Source: Spirochaetia bacterium UBA2205
Lineage (GTDB): Bacteria; Spirochaetota; UBA4802; UB4802
Direction: 5' to 3'
DNA length: 64,000 nucleotides
Assembly (NCBI GenBank): GCA_002328585.1
Contig: DCUV01000032.1
Span: 74,277-138,276 of the forward strand
Part shown: positions 45,615 to 54,668 of the stretch, piece after piece
Position numbering within the stretch: the stretch's first letter is position 1
Layout: each line of letters starts with the position of its first letter
Translations under genes and position numbers: made by a program
Notes under the pieces: model-generated
What the model was told of the DNA's origin: nothing
Database searches by the model: none
Seen by the model: only the letters and a program-made list of their open reading frames with translations

Positions 45615-46508
45615 TTATAAACAAACATCCTCCTGCGATACTACCTTGTTGAGCGGATATTCGATGATTCCATCAGCGCCGGCATTAATAAGCATGGGGA
45701 TAAGGTCCCGGACCACCGATTCATTAATCACACTTTCAACTGAAAACCATGTTGCGTTATATAGTTTAGATACCGTTGGAGACGTAAGGCTTGGAATAAG
45801 CTTTATAACAACATCAAGCTTCTCTTCGGGTACATTCATTTTGATACCAACAAGATTGCTGGCATTGAGTGCACCTTTTAGCAATAAAGCAATCTGTTTT
45901 ATCTTTGCACGTTTTTGCGGATTAGCCATACTTTTTTTATTGGCAATAAGCTTGGTATTGGTTTCCAGCAATGTATAGATGATCTTCAGTCCATGTGCCT
46001 TGATTGTTGAACCGGTTTCGGTAACCTCAACTATTGCATCAACAAGCCCTTCAACTACCTTTGCTTCAGTTGCACCCCATGAAAATTCAACTTTCACAGG
46101 AATATTCCGCTCGCTGAAATATTTCCGTGTAAAATTGACAAGCTCAGTTGATATTGTTTTGCCTGCACAATCCTCTACTGTCTTTATTGGTGAATCATTG
46201 GGAACTGCAAGTACCCATTTAGCTTTCCTTGCGCTCACCTTTGAGTAGATCAGGTCCGAAATCACCTCCACGTCTGACTCATTTTCAAGTATCCAGTCAA
46301 GCCCGGTTAATCCTACATCAAGAACCCCGCTTTCAACATATTTTGCCATCTCCTGTGCACGAATCAATGAACAGGAAATCTCATGATCATCAATACTTGG
46401 GAAGTAATTACGCGATGATACTGATATTGAAAACCCCGCATGTTTGAAAAGTTCAATGGTAGCATTCTCCAGACTGCCTTTAGGAATACCTAATTTGATA
46501 AGGCTCAT
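45615..46508 (-). CDS. hisG: ATP phosphoribosyltransferase, long form
   Basis: A 297-residue HisG, first step of histidine synthesis. The catalytic domains (IPKGSLENATIELFKHAGF, the PRPP loop VDAIVEVTETGSTIKAHGL) are followed by a C-terminal ACT-like regulatory domain (about 215-290), so it is the long, HisZ-independent form expected to be inhibited by histidine. It overlaps the hisI stop by 4 bases. Confidence 0.94.
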   Translation of the reverse strand: MSLIKLGIPKGSLENATIELFKHAGFSISVSSRNYFPSIDDHEISCSLIRAQEMAKYVESGVLDVGLTGLDWILENESDVEVISDLIYSKVSARKAKWVLAVPNDSPIKTVEDCAGKTISTELVNFTRKYFSERNIPVKVEFSWGATEAKVVEGLVDAIVEVTETGSTIKAHGLKIIYTLLETNTKLIANKKSMANPQKRAKIKQIALLLKGALNASNLVGIKMNVPEEKLDVVIKLIPSLTSPTVSKLYNATWFSVESVINESVVRDLIPMLINAGADGIIEYPLNKVVSQEDVCL

Positions 46509-46888
46509 TTTTTATCTCCATATTTATCTTCAGGATTAAATATCTTTATGCCATCAATGGTAAGCTCATCCCCTTCCACAACACGGTAAAAACAGCTGCG
46601 GTATCCTGTATGGCATGCTGCGTCACCAATCTGATTAATTTTTAATAATACACAATCGTTGTCACAGTCAATACGAATTTCTTTTACCTGCTGTACATTG
46701 CCCGAGGATTCCCCTTTTTTCCATAACGTTTTGCGGGATCTACTCCAGTAATGAACAATACCTGTTTTAAGTGTCAACTCAAATGCCTCTTCATTCATAA
46801 AGGCAACCATCAAAATTTCACCCGTTTTATAATCTTGAGCTACTGCTGGAACCAATCCATCCAGTTTGGTAAAATCTAATTGTATCAT
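46505..46888 (-). CDS. hisI: Phosphoribosyl-AMP cyclohydrolase
   Basis: A 127-residue single-domain HisI (third histidine step). Metal ligands IDCDND (Asp74, Cys75, Asp76, Asp78) and the zinc residues Cys92 and Cys99 (ACHTGYRSC) are present, with MNEEAFELTLKTG and WSRSRKTLWKKGESSGN. It lacks the HisE domain fused in many bacteria. ATGA overlap with hisG indicates a coupled pair. Confidence 0.94.
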   Translation of the reverse strand: MIQLDFTKLDGLVPAVAQDYKTGEILMVAFMNEEAFELTLKTGIVHYWSRSRKTLWKKGESSGNVQQVKEIRIDCDNDCVLLKINQIGDAACHTGYRSCFYRVVEGDELTIDGIKIFNPEDKYGDKK

Positions 46889-47194
46889 TGATATATCCTG
46901 AATATATAAAATTTTTTCACAATAACTATCGCCAAAAAAAACGTTAATGGTTACTATACTACTGACACACCAGTAATAAAACTATTTAATATCTGCTAAT
47001 ACCATAAAAACATTTTTAACAATATCCATAAAATTAATATATACAAAAAACAGAAGTTATGTGATAGTGTATCTTATATCACAGGCTGCTATAAAAATCA
47101 TTAAAATGTATTTATAAATTGCTAAAATTCTATTGACAAATGTATTTTTGCACTATCACTGAATTTCACATTACTACTGTGTTGCGAGGTATCA
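46889..47194. other. Divergent intergenic region, hisI and ileS
   Basis: A 306-base AT-rich region carrying promoters for both directions. An exact dispersed word, AACTATCGCC followed by eight A residues, lies at 46924-46933, 36 bases from the hisI start. A possible ileS promoter has TTGACA at 47133-47138 but no well-spaced -10. I see no T-box leader or gene. Confidence 0.5.
46924..46933 (-). repeat. GGCGATAGTT dispersed word, exact copy
   Basis: On the minus strand it is preceded by a T-tract, giving TTTTTTTTGGCGATAGTT, the same layout as the copies at 12621, 50014 and 62675. Confidence 0.65.
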
Positions 47195-49957
47195 ATGGAT
47201 TATTCTAAAACTGTTAATCTTCCTTCAAGTGATTTCCCTATGAAGGCTAATCTTCCGGTACGGGAACCTCACATTTTACAACGCTGGGAAAAAGACAATA
47301 TCTATCAATTAATTCTAAAATCCCGCGATGGGAATGAACTGTATATTTTGCATGATGGTCCACCGTATGCAAACGGACATATACACCTTGGGCATGCATT
47401 GAATAAAATTCTTAAAGATATCATCATTAAACATAAAACAATGACCGGTTTTCAAGCCCCGTATGTCCCCGGCTGGGACTGTCATGGCCTTCCTATTGAG
47501 TTACAGATTTCAAAAGAATTAGGCGACAAAGTAAAAACATTGCCGAAACAGAAGATACGAAAACTTTGCCGGGAATATGCACAAAAATTTATTGATATCC
47601 AGCGTGATGAATTTAAACGATTGGGCGTCTTTGGTGACTACCAGAATCCTTATTTAACCATGTCATCAGATTATGAGGCAACTATTGTTGAGATATTTGC
47701 ATCGCTCTTTGAGCTTGGATTTATCACCAAAGGTAAAAAGCCTATCTACTGGTGCCCTACCTGCGTTACCGCTTTAGCTGAAGCCGAGGTAGAATATCAC
47801 CAGCACAGCTCACCTTCAATCTTTGTTAAATTTAAGGTTGATCCATCATCAGTTTCGTTTAAGGGAGTTGATGCAAATAATCTTTACGTCGTAGTATGGA
47901 CAACGACACCATGGACACTGCCCGCTAATTTAGCAGTGTGTTTCCATCCTGATTTTGATTATTCAGCCTATAAGAGCAATGATGAATATTTTATTATGGC
48001 TGATGGACTTGCCCAGAGTTTTACCAGTATAACAGGCAGACAGCTTGGTGAAAAAACACCTCTTACTGGCGAAATGATCCGCCTGTTAAAAGTATATCAT
48101 CCTTTTATTGACAGGGAATCAAAAGTTATATCCGGCAACTTTGTAACTCTGGAACAGGGTACCGGCATTGTGCATATTGCACCAGGTCATGGGCTTGAGG
48201 ATTACATCGCAGGGCTTGAATATGGGCTGGATGTATTCTGTCCTGTGGATGATGAGGGTAAATTTACCGATGAATTTGCACCAATGAAGGGTATCAATGT
48301 CTTTGATGCTAACCCAAAAATAATTGAACTTTTACGAGAAAAAAATGCTTTAATCTTCACCAATGACATAGAACATTCCTATCCGCATTGCTGGCGATGC
48401 AAACAGCCGCTTATATTCAGAGCTACTGCGCAGTGGTTTTTGCTCATCGACCATAATGATATGCGCAATATTGCATTACAGGCAATTGAAGATACGCAGT
48501 GGATACCTGAATGGGGAAAATTGCGATTTAAAGGCATGGTAGAAACACGTCCCGACTGGTGCTTATCCCGTCAACGTTCGTGGGGGGTTCCCATTCCTTC
48601 ATTTTACTGTAAAAAATGCGGAAAAAACCTGATGAACGCTGATACAATTTTTTATTTTGCTAAGGTAGCCCGTGAACGCACCATTGAGGCATGGTATACC
48701 GATGAGATTCATAGCCTTGTACCGGATGGTTTTACCTGCGAATGTGGTAGCGATAGTTTTGAAAAAGAATATGATATTCTTGATGTATGGTTTGACTCGG
48801 GTGTATCACATTTTGCTGTTCTGGATGCCCGGGATGATCTTCGATGGCCTGCTGATCTTTATCTTGAGGGAAGCGATCAGCATCGCGGATGGTTCCAGTC
48901 TTCCCTGTGGCCTGCACTGGCACTCAGGCAGCGAGCTCCTTATGATACTGTGCTTACTCACGGTTTTATGCTGGATGATCAGGGAAGGGCGATGAGCAAA
49001 TCATTGGGCAATGTCATCCCGCCTGAGGATATTATTGATAAATTTGGTGCTGATATACTTCGCCTGTGGGTTGCTTCCGAGGACTATCGCAATGATGTTC
49101 GTATTGGCTATGACATGATTGGGCAGATAGCCGACTCATACCGCAAAATACGCAATACCTTTAAATTTATGATTGGCAACCTTTCCGATTTTACAGCAAC
49201 AGATTGCGTTTTATATGAGGAACTATCGAACATTGATACATGGATATTGCATAAAGTATCAGTGCTTTCTGACCAGGTACGACAGCATTATGAACATTAC
49301 GAATTCCATTTAGTGTATCGAAAGATTGTCAACTTCTGTACTGTTGACCTGTCAGCGCTGTACTTTGATATTTCAAAGGATATCCTGTATGTTGAGGCAA
49401 AGGATGCAAAGATTAGAAGAGCCAACCAAACAGTACTATACCATGTTATCCAGATACTGTTACGTCTCATTGCACCAATTCTTGTATTCACAGCTGAGGA
49501 AATCTGGCAGTTTATGGGCAACGATGGCTCCGTGCATGTTGATAGCTATCGTGAACCGCAGCAGGAATGGTACAATGACGCGGTAGCTAAAACGATGGAT
49601 ATTCTGGTTGACATCAAGAAGGATGTACTCAAAGCTCTGGAGATAGCCCGCAAAGATAAGATGATAGGAAGCTCGTTAGAGGCAGATGTTCACCTGTATA
49701 TCCCCGGTGCCTCAACCAGGGAGCTTGTTGAATCGATTCCCGACAGCAAACGGTTTTTTCAGGTTGCCGATGTTTACCTTGAATCAGAAAAATCAAGCAC
49801 AATGGCTGACTACGAAAACAGCTCCATAGCAATAACACGATCAACAGGTAAAAAGTGCTCTCGATGCTGGAATTACTCGCATAACATTGGCACTCATCCT
49901 GCTCATCCTGAGCTATGCCAGCGGTGTACTGATATTGTTTTAAAACTTGACAGGTAA
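47195..49957 (+). CDS. ileS: Isoleucyl-tRNA synthetase
   Basis: A 920-residue class I synthetase. The HIGH site is HLGH (64-67), a CP1 editing domain contains TTTPWTLPANLAVCF, and the KMSKS site is AMSKS (599-603). A C-terminal zinc ribbon has Cys888, Cys891, Cys908 and Cys911. This is the bacterial IleS1 form. GAGGT lies 4 bases before the ATG. It is followed by lspA, a very common pairing, though here a 329-base gap separates them. Confidence 0.97.
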   Translation: MDYSKTVNLPSSDFPMKANLPVREPHILQRWEKDNIYQLILKSRDGNELYILHDGPPYANGHIHLGHALNKILKDIIIKHKTMTGFQAPYVPGWDCHGLPIELQISKELGDKVKTLPKQKIRKLCREYAQKFIDIQRDEFKRLGVFGDYQNPYLTMSSDYEATIVEIFASLFELGFITKGKKPIYWCPTCVTALAEAEVEYHQHSSPSIFVKFKVDPSSVSFKGVDANNLYVVVWTTTPWTLPANLAVCFHPDFDYSAYKSNDEYFIMADGLAQSFTSITGRQLGEKTPLTGEMIRLLKVYHPFIDRESKVISGNFVTLEQGTGIVHIAPGHGLEDYIAGLEYGLDVFCPVDDEGKFTDEFAPMKGINVFDANPKIIELLREKNALIFTNDIEHSYPHCWRCKQPLIFRATAQWFLLIDHNDMRNIALQAIEDTQWIPEWGKLRFKGMVETRPDWCLSRQRSWGVPIPSFYCKKCGKNLMNADTIFYFAKVARERTIEAWYTDEIHSLVPDGFTCECGSDSFEKEYDILDVWFDSGVSHFAVLDARDDLRWPADLYLEGSDQHRGWFQSSLWPALALRQRAPYDTVLTHGFMLDDQGRAMSKSLGNVIPPEDIIDKFGADILRLWVASEDYRNDVRIGYDMIGQIADSYRKIRNTFKFMIGNLSDFTATDCVLYEELSNIDTWILHKVSVLSDQVRQHYEHYEFHLVYRKIVNFCTVDLSALYFDISKDILYVEAKDAKIRRANQTVLYHVIQILLRLIAPILVFTAEEIWQFMGNDGSVHVDSYREPQQEWYNDAVAKTMDILVDIKKDVLKALEIARKDKMIGSSLEADVHLYIPGASTRELVESIPDSKRFFQVADVYLESEKSSTMADYENSSIAITRSTGKKCSRCWNYSHNIGTHPAHPELCQRCTDIVLKLDR

Positions 49958-50286
49958 CATCATTTTTTATGAGAGTTGCTGATGGCATCAATGTGCCAGC
50001 CAGGGTGGTATAAAAATTTTTGGCGATAGTCATCATGAATTTATTTCAGAATCTCAGATAATTATTCGGATTCATGGTCAAGCCCGGGATATCATTGAAG
50101 GCATAATTTTATTTTGCAGGATTTTCATACAGCCGCAATAGGATAGTAAGATAGCGTGACGAGGTGCCAGTCTCATCATTCCGGGCAGTAGCGAAGAATT
50201 ATGCTGTTTTTTGAATAAAAATTCTTTCATTACTTTGCTGTTTTAGAATGACACAGTTTTATTCTATTTTCAGGAGAATAGTGCCA
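49958..50286. other. Intergenic region with repeat-like sequence, ileS to lspA
   Basis: A 329-base region with no gene. A dispersed-word copy (50022-50031) follows a T-tract. Further on, TTTATTTCAGAATCTCAG and GATTCATGGTCAAGCCCGG resemble the ends of non-coding repeats seen between genes in many bacteria, and a CATTCCGGGCAGTAGCG segment could be the other part. It looks unlike the AT-rich gaps elsewhere in the window. The resemblance is by memory only. Confidence 0.4.
50014..50031 (+). repeat. Dispersed word variant with T-tract
   Basis: AATTTTTGGCGATAGTC, one base from the exact word. Confidence 0.55.
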
Positions 50287-50793
50287 ATGACAAAGTCTAC
50301 TAAAAACACATTGATTGCTGTTTTTGTTTTTGTTATTATATTAGGTCTTGATATTATTACCAAGGCTCTTGTAGTAAAATACATCAGTATCTATGAACGG
50401 GTGGATGTACTGGGAAGTTTTCTCCAGCTAACCCTTATTTACAATCAGGGTGGTATTTTTGGCATACTACAGGGCTATCAGCAATTCTTTTTAATCGTTT
50501 CTATTATTGTATTTCTTCTTCTTATAGCTTATTATATTCTGGAAAAGAATAAAACGCTTATCTTTACCATCAGCATGGGACTTATCTGCGCAGGAGCTAT
50601 TGGCAACATCCTGGACAGAATTACCGGCAAACCTGGTGTTGTTGATTTTATCTATATTGGTGATGATGCTGTCTTCCGCTGGCCTGCCTTTAATGTTGCT
50701 GATTCATCGATAGTCATAGGTGCCACGTTGCTTATACTGCATCAAATCATGGAAGAGAAAAAGCGTAAATCGCAAAAAGGTATGCATCAATAA
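50287..50793 (+). CDS. lspA: Lipoprotein signal peptidase (signal peptidase II)
   Basis: A 168-residue membrane aspartic protease that cleaves prolipoproteins, needed for the lipoproteins in this window. It has four membrane helices, with NILDRITGKPGVVDFI (catalytic Asp120) and FNVADSSIVIG (catalytic Asp139). The ATG at 50287 has AGGAG 10 bases upstream. A further upstream ATG at 50248 would add an untypical N-terminus. Its end overlaps the convergent lipoprotein gene by 7 bases. Confidence 0.94.
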   Translation: MTKSTKNTLIAVFVFVIILGLDIITKALVVKYISIYERVDVLGSFLQLTLIYNQGGIFGILQGYQQFFLIVSIIVFLLLIAYYILEKNKTLIFTISMGLICAGAIGNILDRITGKPGVVDFIYIGDDAVFRWPAFNVADSSIVIGATLLILHQIMEEKKRKSQKGMHQ

Positions 50794-51185
50794 GTATCAA
50801 CAATGGTGATAGTTCCTGAAGCTATCTCTTTGTCCCCAACTATCACCGTAACAATATAGGCGCCTTCTGCATACAGCGAAAGCGGGATAATGGCGCTGGA
50901 TACATCAGGATTGATTGTATAATCAAACCGGGTATATTCAGGCTGGCTATAGTGCTTTTTTTCATATATAACAACTGTGGCGGTAGTGCTGCCAAAAGCT
51001 TCCTTTGCAGTAACATACAATGTCATATCACCCGTGGTAAACTGACTGCCGCAATTGACCGGCTTGCCTTCATCGGTCACCCCTTCACAAAATTGCAATG
51101 GCGGCGTTTTCCCACACGATGCTATAGACATTAATATTATGAATACATATACACTACAATAATGACCCCTGAACATCCTCATCAT
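50787..51185 (-). CDS. Small lipoprotein of unknown function
   Basis: A 132-residue protein whose signal ends LMSIASC, a lipobox with the lipidated Cys at about residue 24. The mature part is beta-rich (FTTGDMTLYVTAKEAFG, EGAYIVTVIVGDKEIASGTITIV), like a small Ig-like domain. Two cysteines (CEGV, NCGS) may form a disulfide. It starts inside the end of xseB by 32 bases and converges on lspA. Unknown family. Confidence 0.65.
   Translation of the reverse strand: MMRMFRGHYCSVYVFIILMSIASCGKTPPLQFCEGVTDEGKPVNCGSQFTTGDMTLYVTAKEAFGSTTATVVIYEKKHYSQPEYTRFDYTINPDVSSAIIPLSLYAEGAYIVTVIVGDKEIASGTITIVDTY
50804..50847. repeat. Inverted repeat of a dispersed-word variant
   Basis: GGTGATAGTT (50804-50813) and AACTATCACC (50838-50847) are a perfect 10-bp inverted repeat with a 24-base loop. 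It lies within the last codons of the small lipoprotein gene and just past the lspA stop. The arm differs from GGCGATAGTT by one base in both arms. Confidence 0.7.
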
Positions 51186-51441
51186 CCTCTATCTCCCCTG
51201 TGTCTTCTTTTACCTTTACTGGTTTTTTCTGTATGTTTCCGTCAGGTTGTTTTTGCAAAATCTCTATTGTGCGCTCAGCTTCTTCTAATTTCTGGCGGCA
51301 AAACTTTGCCAGCGCAACACCTTTTTCATAATACTGTATAGATTCATCCAGGGTTAATTCGCCCGATTCTAACTTTTGGGCTATCGTTTCAAGCTCCTCC
51401 AGCGCTTCTTCAAATGCTGGCTTTTTAGCTTTTTTTTCCAA
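51154..51441 (-). CDS. xseB: Exodeoxyribonuclease VII small subunit
   Basis: A 95-residue XseB: FEEALEELETIAQKLESGELTLDESIQYYEKGVALAKFCRQKLEEAE, with an acidic tail. It binds the XseA large subunit. It overlaps the xseA end by 17 bases. Confidence 0.93.
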   Translation of the reverse strand: MEKKAKKPAFEEALEELETIAQKLESGELTLDESIQYYEKGVALAKFCRQKLEEAERTIEILQKQPDGNIQKKPVKVKEDTGEIEDDEDVQGSLL

Positions 51442-52729
51442 AACTCACCTCGTTTGATGTTGATTGTACCTCACAGTTCATGGAACCATCGTATACAATG
51501 ACCTTTACATCATCCCCCTGTCGTATACCTTGAACTGAAGCTATACTGGTATTACCTTTCAGGGTAATGGAATAGCCGCGCTTTAAAACCGCCACCGGTG
51601 ACAGGTGCTCCACCTTGCTTGCATTCATCATAAATACATGCTTATAGTTTTGCAATCTATTTTTTACAAGCAGGTGCAGGTCTTTTATCCTGTTTAATGA
51701 TTCCTTCACCTCATACAGGCGCTTATGGATTGACAATGAAATCCTGTTTTCAACATCAGACAGAGTAAGCTCATGTTGCTCCAGCATGCTTACGGGATTT
51801 TGAAACGCACGATATTGCAATACCAGCGCAATACGATTATGAAATGATTGTAATAACATCACCATTCGTTTAGTCATCTTTTCCATAATTTGTTCGATAG
51901 TATCCTGGATATCCTCCTTCACCGGGACAGCAAGCTCTGCTGCCGCCGAAGGGGTTGTTGCCGCAACATCCGCAGCAAGGTCGCTCAGCGGGCTATCGAT
52001 CTGATGTCCAACTGCCGAGATGATGGGAAGCTTTGATGCTGCAAACGCACGTACAACCTTCTCTTCATTGAATGCCATCAAATCTTCAAATGAGCCGCCA
52101 CCCCTTCCTGCAATGATGACATCAACACCCCACGCGGGCTTATTCAACTCCTGTATACCTGCAATAATAGATTCGGCGGCTCCCTCGCCCTGAACCTTGG
52201 CTGGAGCAATGATAATTTCAAGGTTAGGATAGCGCCGCATCGCAACCTTGATAATATCACGAATTGCAGCTCCCGTTGGCGAGGTTACAACTCCAATGCG
52301 TCTGGGAAGTTTTGGCAATGGTTTTTTCCGCCGGGGATCAAACAACCCTTCTTTATATAATTTTTCCTTTAGCTTTTCAATACGCTGTAAAAGTTCTCCA
52401 AGCCCTTCCTTCCTCATTTTGTATACTATAAACTGATACTGCCCCCGCTTTTCAAATACTGTCACACCACCAAAAACAACAACGCTCATCCCCTCTTCCA
52501 ATTTAAAGTCTAAATTTTTATTGGAATATTTAAAAAAAGCTGCCTGAATCACTGCACCTTCATCCTTCAGTGAAAAGTAGATGTGCCCCGATGAGTGATA
52601 GGTAAGATTTGAAATCTCGCCTTTTATCCATACACCATTGAGCTCAGGAGCTGATGCAACTAGCTGTTTTATAATACCGGTAATATCGCTAACCGAATAC
52701 ACCGTTTCATGTTTTTCAATGTCTTCCAT
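51425..52729 (-). CDS. xseA: Exodeoxyribonuclease VII large subunit
   Basis: A 434-residue XseA. The N-terminal OB-fold (GVWIKGEISNLTYHSSGHIYFSLKD) is followed by the catalytic region with RIGVVTSPTGAAIRDI, IIAGRGGGSFEDLMAFNEE and SAVGHQIDSPLSDLAADVAATTPSAAAEL, then coiled coil and a C-terminal segment. It degrades single-stranded DNA from both ends. Eleven bases after pyk. Confidence 0.96.
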   Translation of the reverse strand: MEDIEKHETVYSVSDITGIIKQLVASAPELNGVWIKGEISNLTYHSSGHIYFSLKDEGAVIQAAFFKYSNKNLDFKLEEGMSVVVFGGVTVFEKRGQYQFIVYKMRKEGLGELLQRIEKLKEKLYKEGLFDPRRKKPLPKLPRRIGVVTSPTGAAIRDIIKVAMRRYPNLEIIIAPAKVQGEGAAESIIAGIQELNKPAWGVDVIIAGRGGGSFEDLMAFNEEKVVRAFAASKLPIISAVGHQIDSPLSDLAADVAATTPSAAAELAVPVKEDIQDTIEQIMEKMTKRMVMLLQSFHNRIALVLQYRAFQNPVSMLEQHELTLSDVENRISLSIHKRLYEVKESLNRIKDLHLLVKNRLQNYKHVFMMNASKVEHLSPVAVLKRGYSITLKGNTSIASVQGIRQGDDVKVIVYDGSMNCEVQSTSNEVSFGKKS

Positions 52730-52739
52730 ACATTTTTAC

Positions 52740-54473
52740 TTAAAAGGGTAAATGAACGTTGCCACTATAGATAGTACCCCGTACAATATCAAGCGTAACA
52801 TCATCGCCATCACTACATGGCAGTGCATCTATAGCAATCCCGCCAATCACCGGGATGCCATGTTCCCGGCAAAAATGAATAATAGGTGATGCTATAGCAC
52901 TCTGGCTGGTAATAACCGCTAATGGTAATTGCTCTTTTTTTAACTGTTCACTATCATCGGTTATGACAATACAATTGGGCGATAGCTCTCCTGATACGGT
53001 TTTTTTGCGTATATATCCTTTCACCACAGCATCACCATAGCCAATACCACGAGCGATTTCATTTGCAACAAGATACACTCGCAATACATTTGTGCCACCG
53101 GTTACTCCAGCTAAAATACCTGCCGTTATAATCAGCAAATCACCATTATGGATGAGCTCTTTTTGTTTACATATATTAAGAGCTTCATCGACAAGTGTAT
53201 TGATATCTTCACAGTGTTTAATCTCCACCGGAACAACTCCATATGACAGCGCCAGCTGATTCATCACTTTTTTGTTTGTTGTTACCGCTAAAACCGGTAT
53301 CCGGGGTTTGTATTTGGATATCTTTCGCGCAGTATATCCTGATTGCGTAGCAGTAATTATACAATCTGCTCCCAGCGTTTTTGCTGATTCTGATGCTGAA
53401 AGGGCAATAGCATCTGTAATGATCGAGCGTGTATATATCTTTCTTTCTTCCATAATAGCTTTATACATGATGGAGTCTTCAGCATATTGAGCAATCTTTG
53501 CCATTGTTGCTACTGCCTCAACAGGATACTGTCCAAAGGCAGTTTCCCCGGAAAGCATCAACGCATCGGTCCCATCAAAAACAGCATTTGCCACATCAGT
53601 TGCTTCTGCTCGTGTTGGTATGGGATTGCGTATCATGGAATCCAGCATCTGGGTAGCAGTTATTACCGGTTTTGCCTGTTGATTGCACTTTTCAATGATC
53701 ATCTTTTGCACTATGGGCACCTGCTCTATGGGAATTTCAATACCAAGATCGCCACGCGCAACCATGATACCATACGATGCAGCAATAATATCATCTATAT
53801 TGGTAACTGCTTCATGCTTTTCAATTTTTGATATAATGGGTATTGATCCTCCAAATTCTTCCATAATGCTCCTGAGTTGAACAACATCCTGTGCAGAGCG
53901 CACAAATGACAAAGCAACCATATCTACATCATGCTTTATTGCAAACTCCAGATCACTAATATCCTTTTGAGTTATTGAGCTTGTTTTTACTGATGCGTTA
54001 GGCAAATTAATCCCTTTATGATCTTTTAGCTCACCACCACGGACAACCGTAGTATAGATATCAGTGTTTTGCACCTCATCTACAACCAGTTCAAGCAAAC
54101 CATCATCAAGGAGTATCACCTGTCCTTTATGTACTGATTCGGGGAGGTCTTTTAACGAAACACTAACCGCTATTGCGTTGCCAGGGACATCACGTGTTGT
54201 TAAGATAAACTGCTGTCCTGACTCTAAAATTACCTTTTCTTTTAATGTGCCAACTCGTATTTTTGGCCCCTGCAAATCAGCCAGTATCCCGATAGGTGTG
54301 TTCAGCTCATTTGCTATTTCCCTGATCAGTGCAATACTTTTTTCATGCATCTGATGGGTGGAATGCGACATGTTTAACCTTGCAACATTCATCCCTGCAC
54401 GCACAAGGTTTACAATCACCGCTTTTTCTTCGCTTGCTGGTCCCAGCGTACATACAATCTTCGTTCTTCGCAT
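52740..54473 (-). CDS. pyk: Pyruvate kinase with C-terminal phosphohistidine-like domain
   Basis: A 577-residue enzyme making ATP and pyruvate from phosphoenolpyruvate. MRRTKIVCTLGPAS, the active-site SKIEKHEAV, MVARGDLGIEIP and TATQMLDSMIRNPIPTRAE are intact. Beyond about residue 475 it has the extra domain like that of PEP-utilising enzymes (GDAVVKGYIRKKTVSGEL), as in Bacillus-type pyruvate kinases. The ATG at 54473 follows GGAG. Confidence 0.95.
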   Translation of the reverse strand: MRRTKIVCTLGPASEEKAVIVNLVRAGMNVARLNMSHSTHQMHEKSIALIREIANELNTPIGILADLQGPKIRVGTLKEKVILESGQQFILTTRDVPGNAIAVSVSLKDLPESVHKGQVILLDDGLLELVVDEVQNTDIYTTVVRGGELKDHKGINLPNASVKTSSITQKDISDLEFAIKHDVDMVALSFVRSAQDVVQLRSIMEEFGGSIPIISKIEKHEAVTNIDDIIAASYGIMVARGDLGIEIPIEQVPIVQKMIIEKCNQQAKPVITATQMLDSMIRNPIPTRAEATDVANAVFDGTDALMLSGETAFGQYPVEAVATMAKIAQYAEDSIMYKAIMEERKIYTRSIITDAIALSASESAKTLGADCIITATQSGYTARKISKYKPRIPVLAVTTNKKVMNQLALSYGVVPVEIKHCEDINTLVDEALNICKQKELIHNGDLLIITAGILAGVTGGTNVLRVYLVANEIARGIGYGDAVVKGYIRKKTVSGELSPNCIVITDDSEQLKKEQLPLAVITSQSAIASPIIHFCREHGIPVIGGIAIDALPCSDGDDVTLDIVRGTIYSGNVHLPF

Positions 54474-54668
54474 AGATTCTCCTGAAATTTTCATCCTGTG
54501 TGGAATTGTTCTGTAAAGGTACTATCGGTAACAATACTTTTTACAACATACTGTGCTTAAAAAATAATCCTCACCTGCTTGTTCATATTTAATAAATATA
54601 GCAAAAAATATTGAAAAAAATTATCTGTTTGTTATTATAACCATAATTTTTTTATTACCAGTATAAGT

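Noticed and set aside
46889..47194. T-box leader upstream of ileS
   Set aside because: No T-box sequence, no specifier loop and no terminator hairpin before the start.
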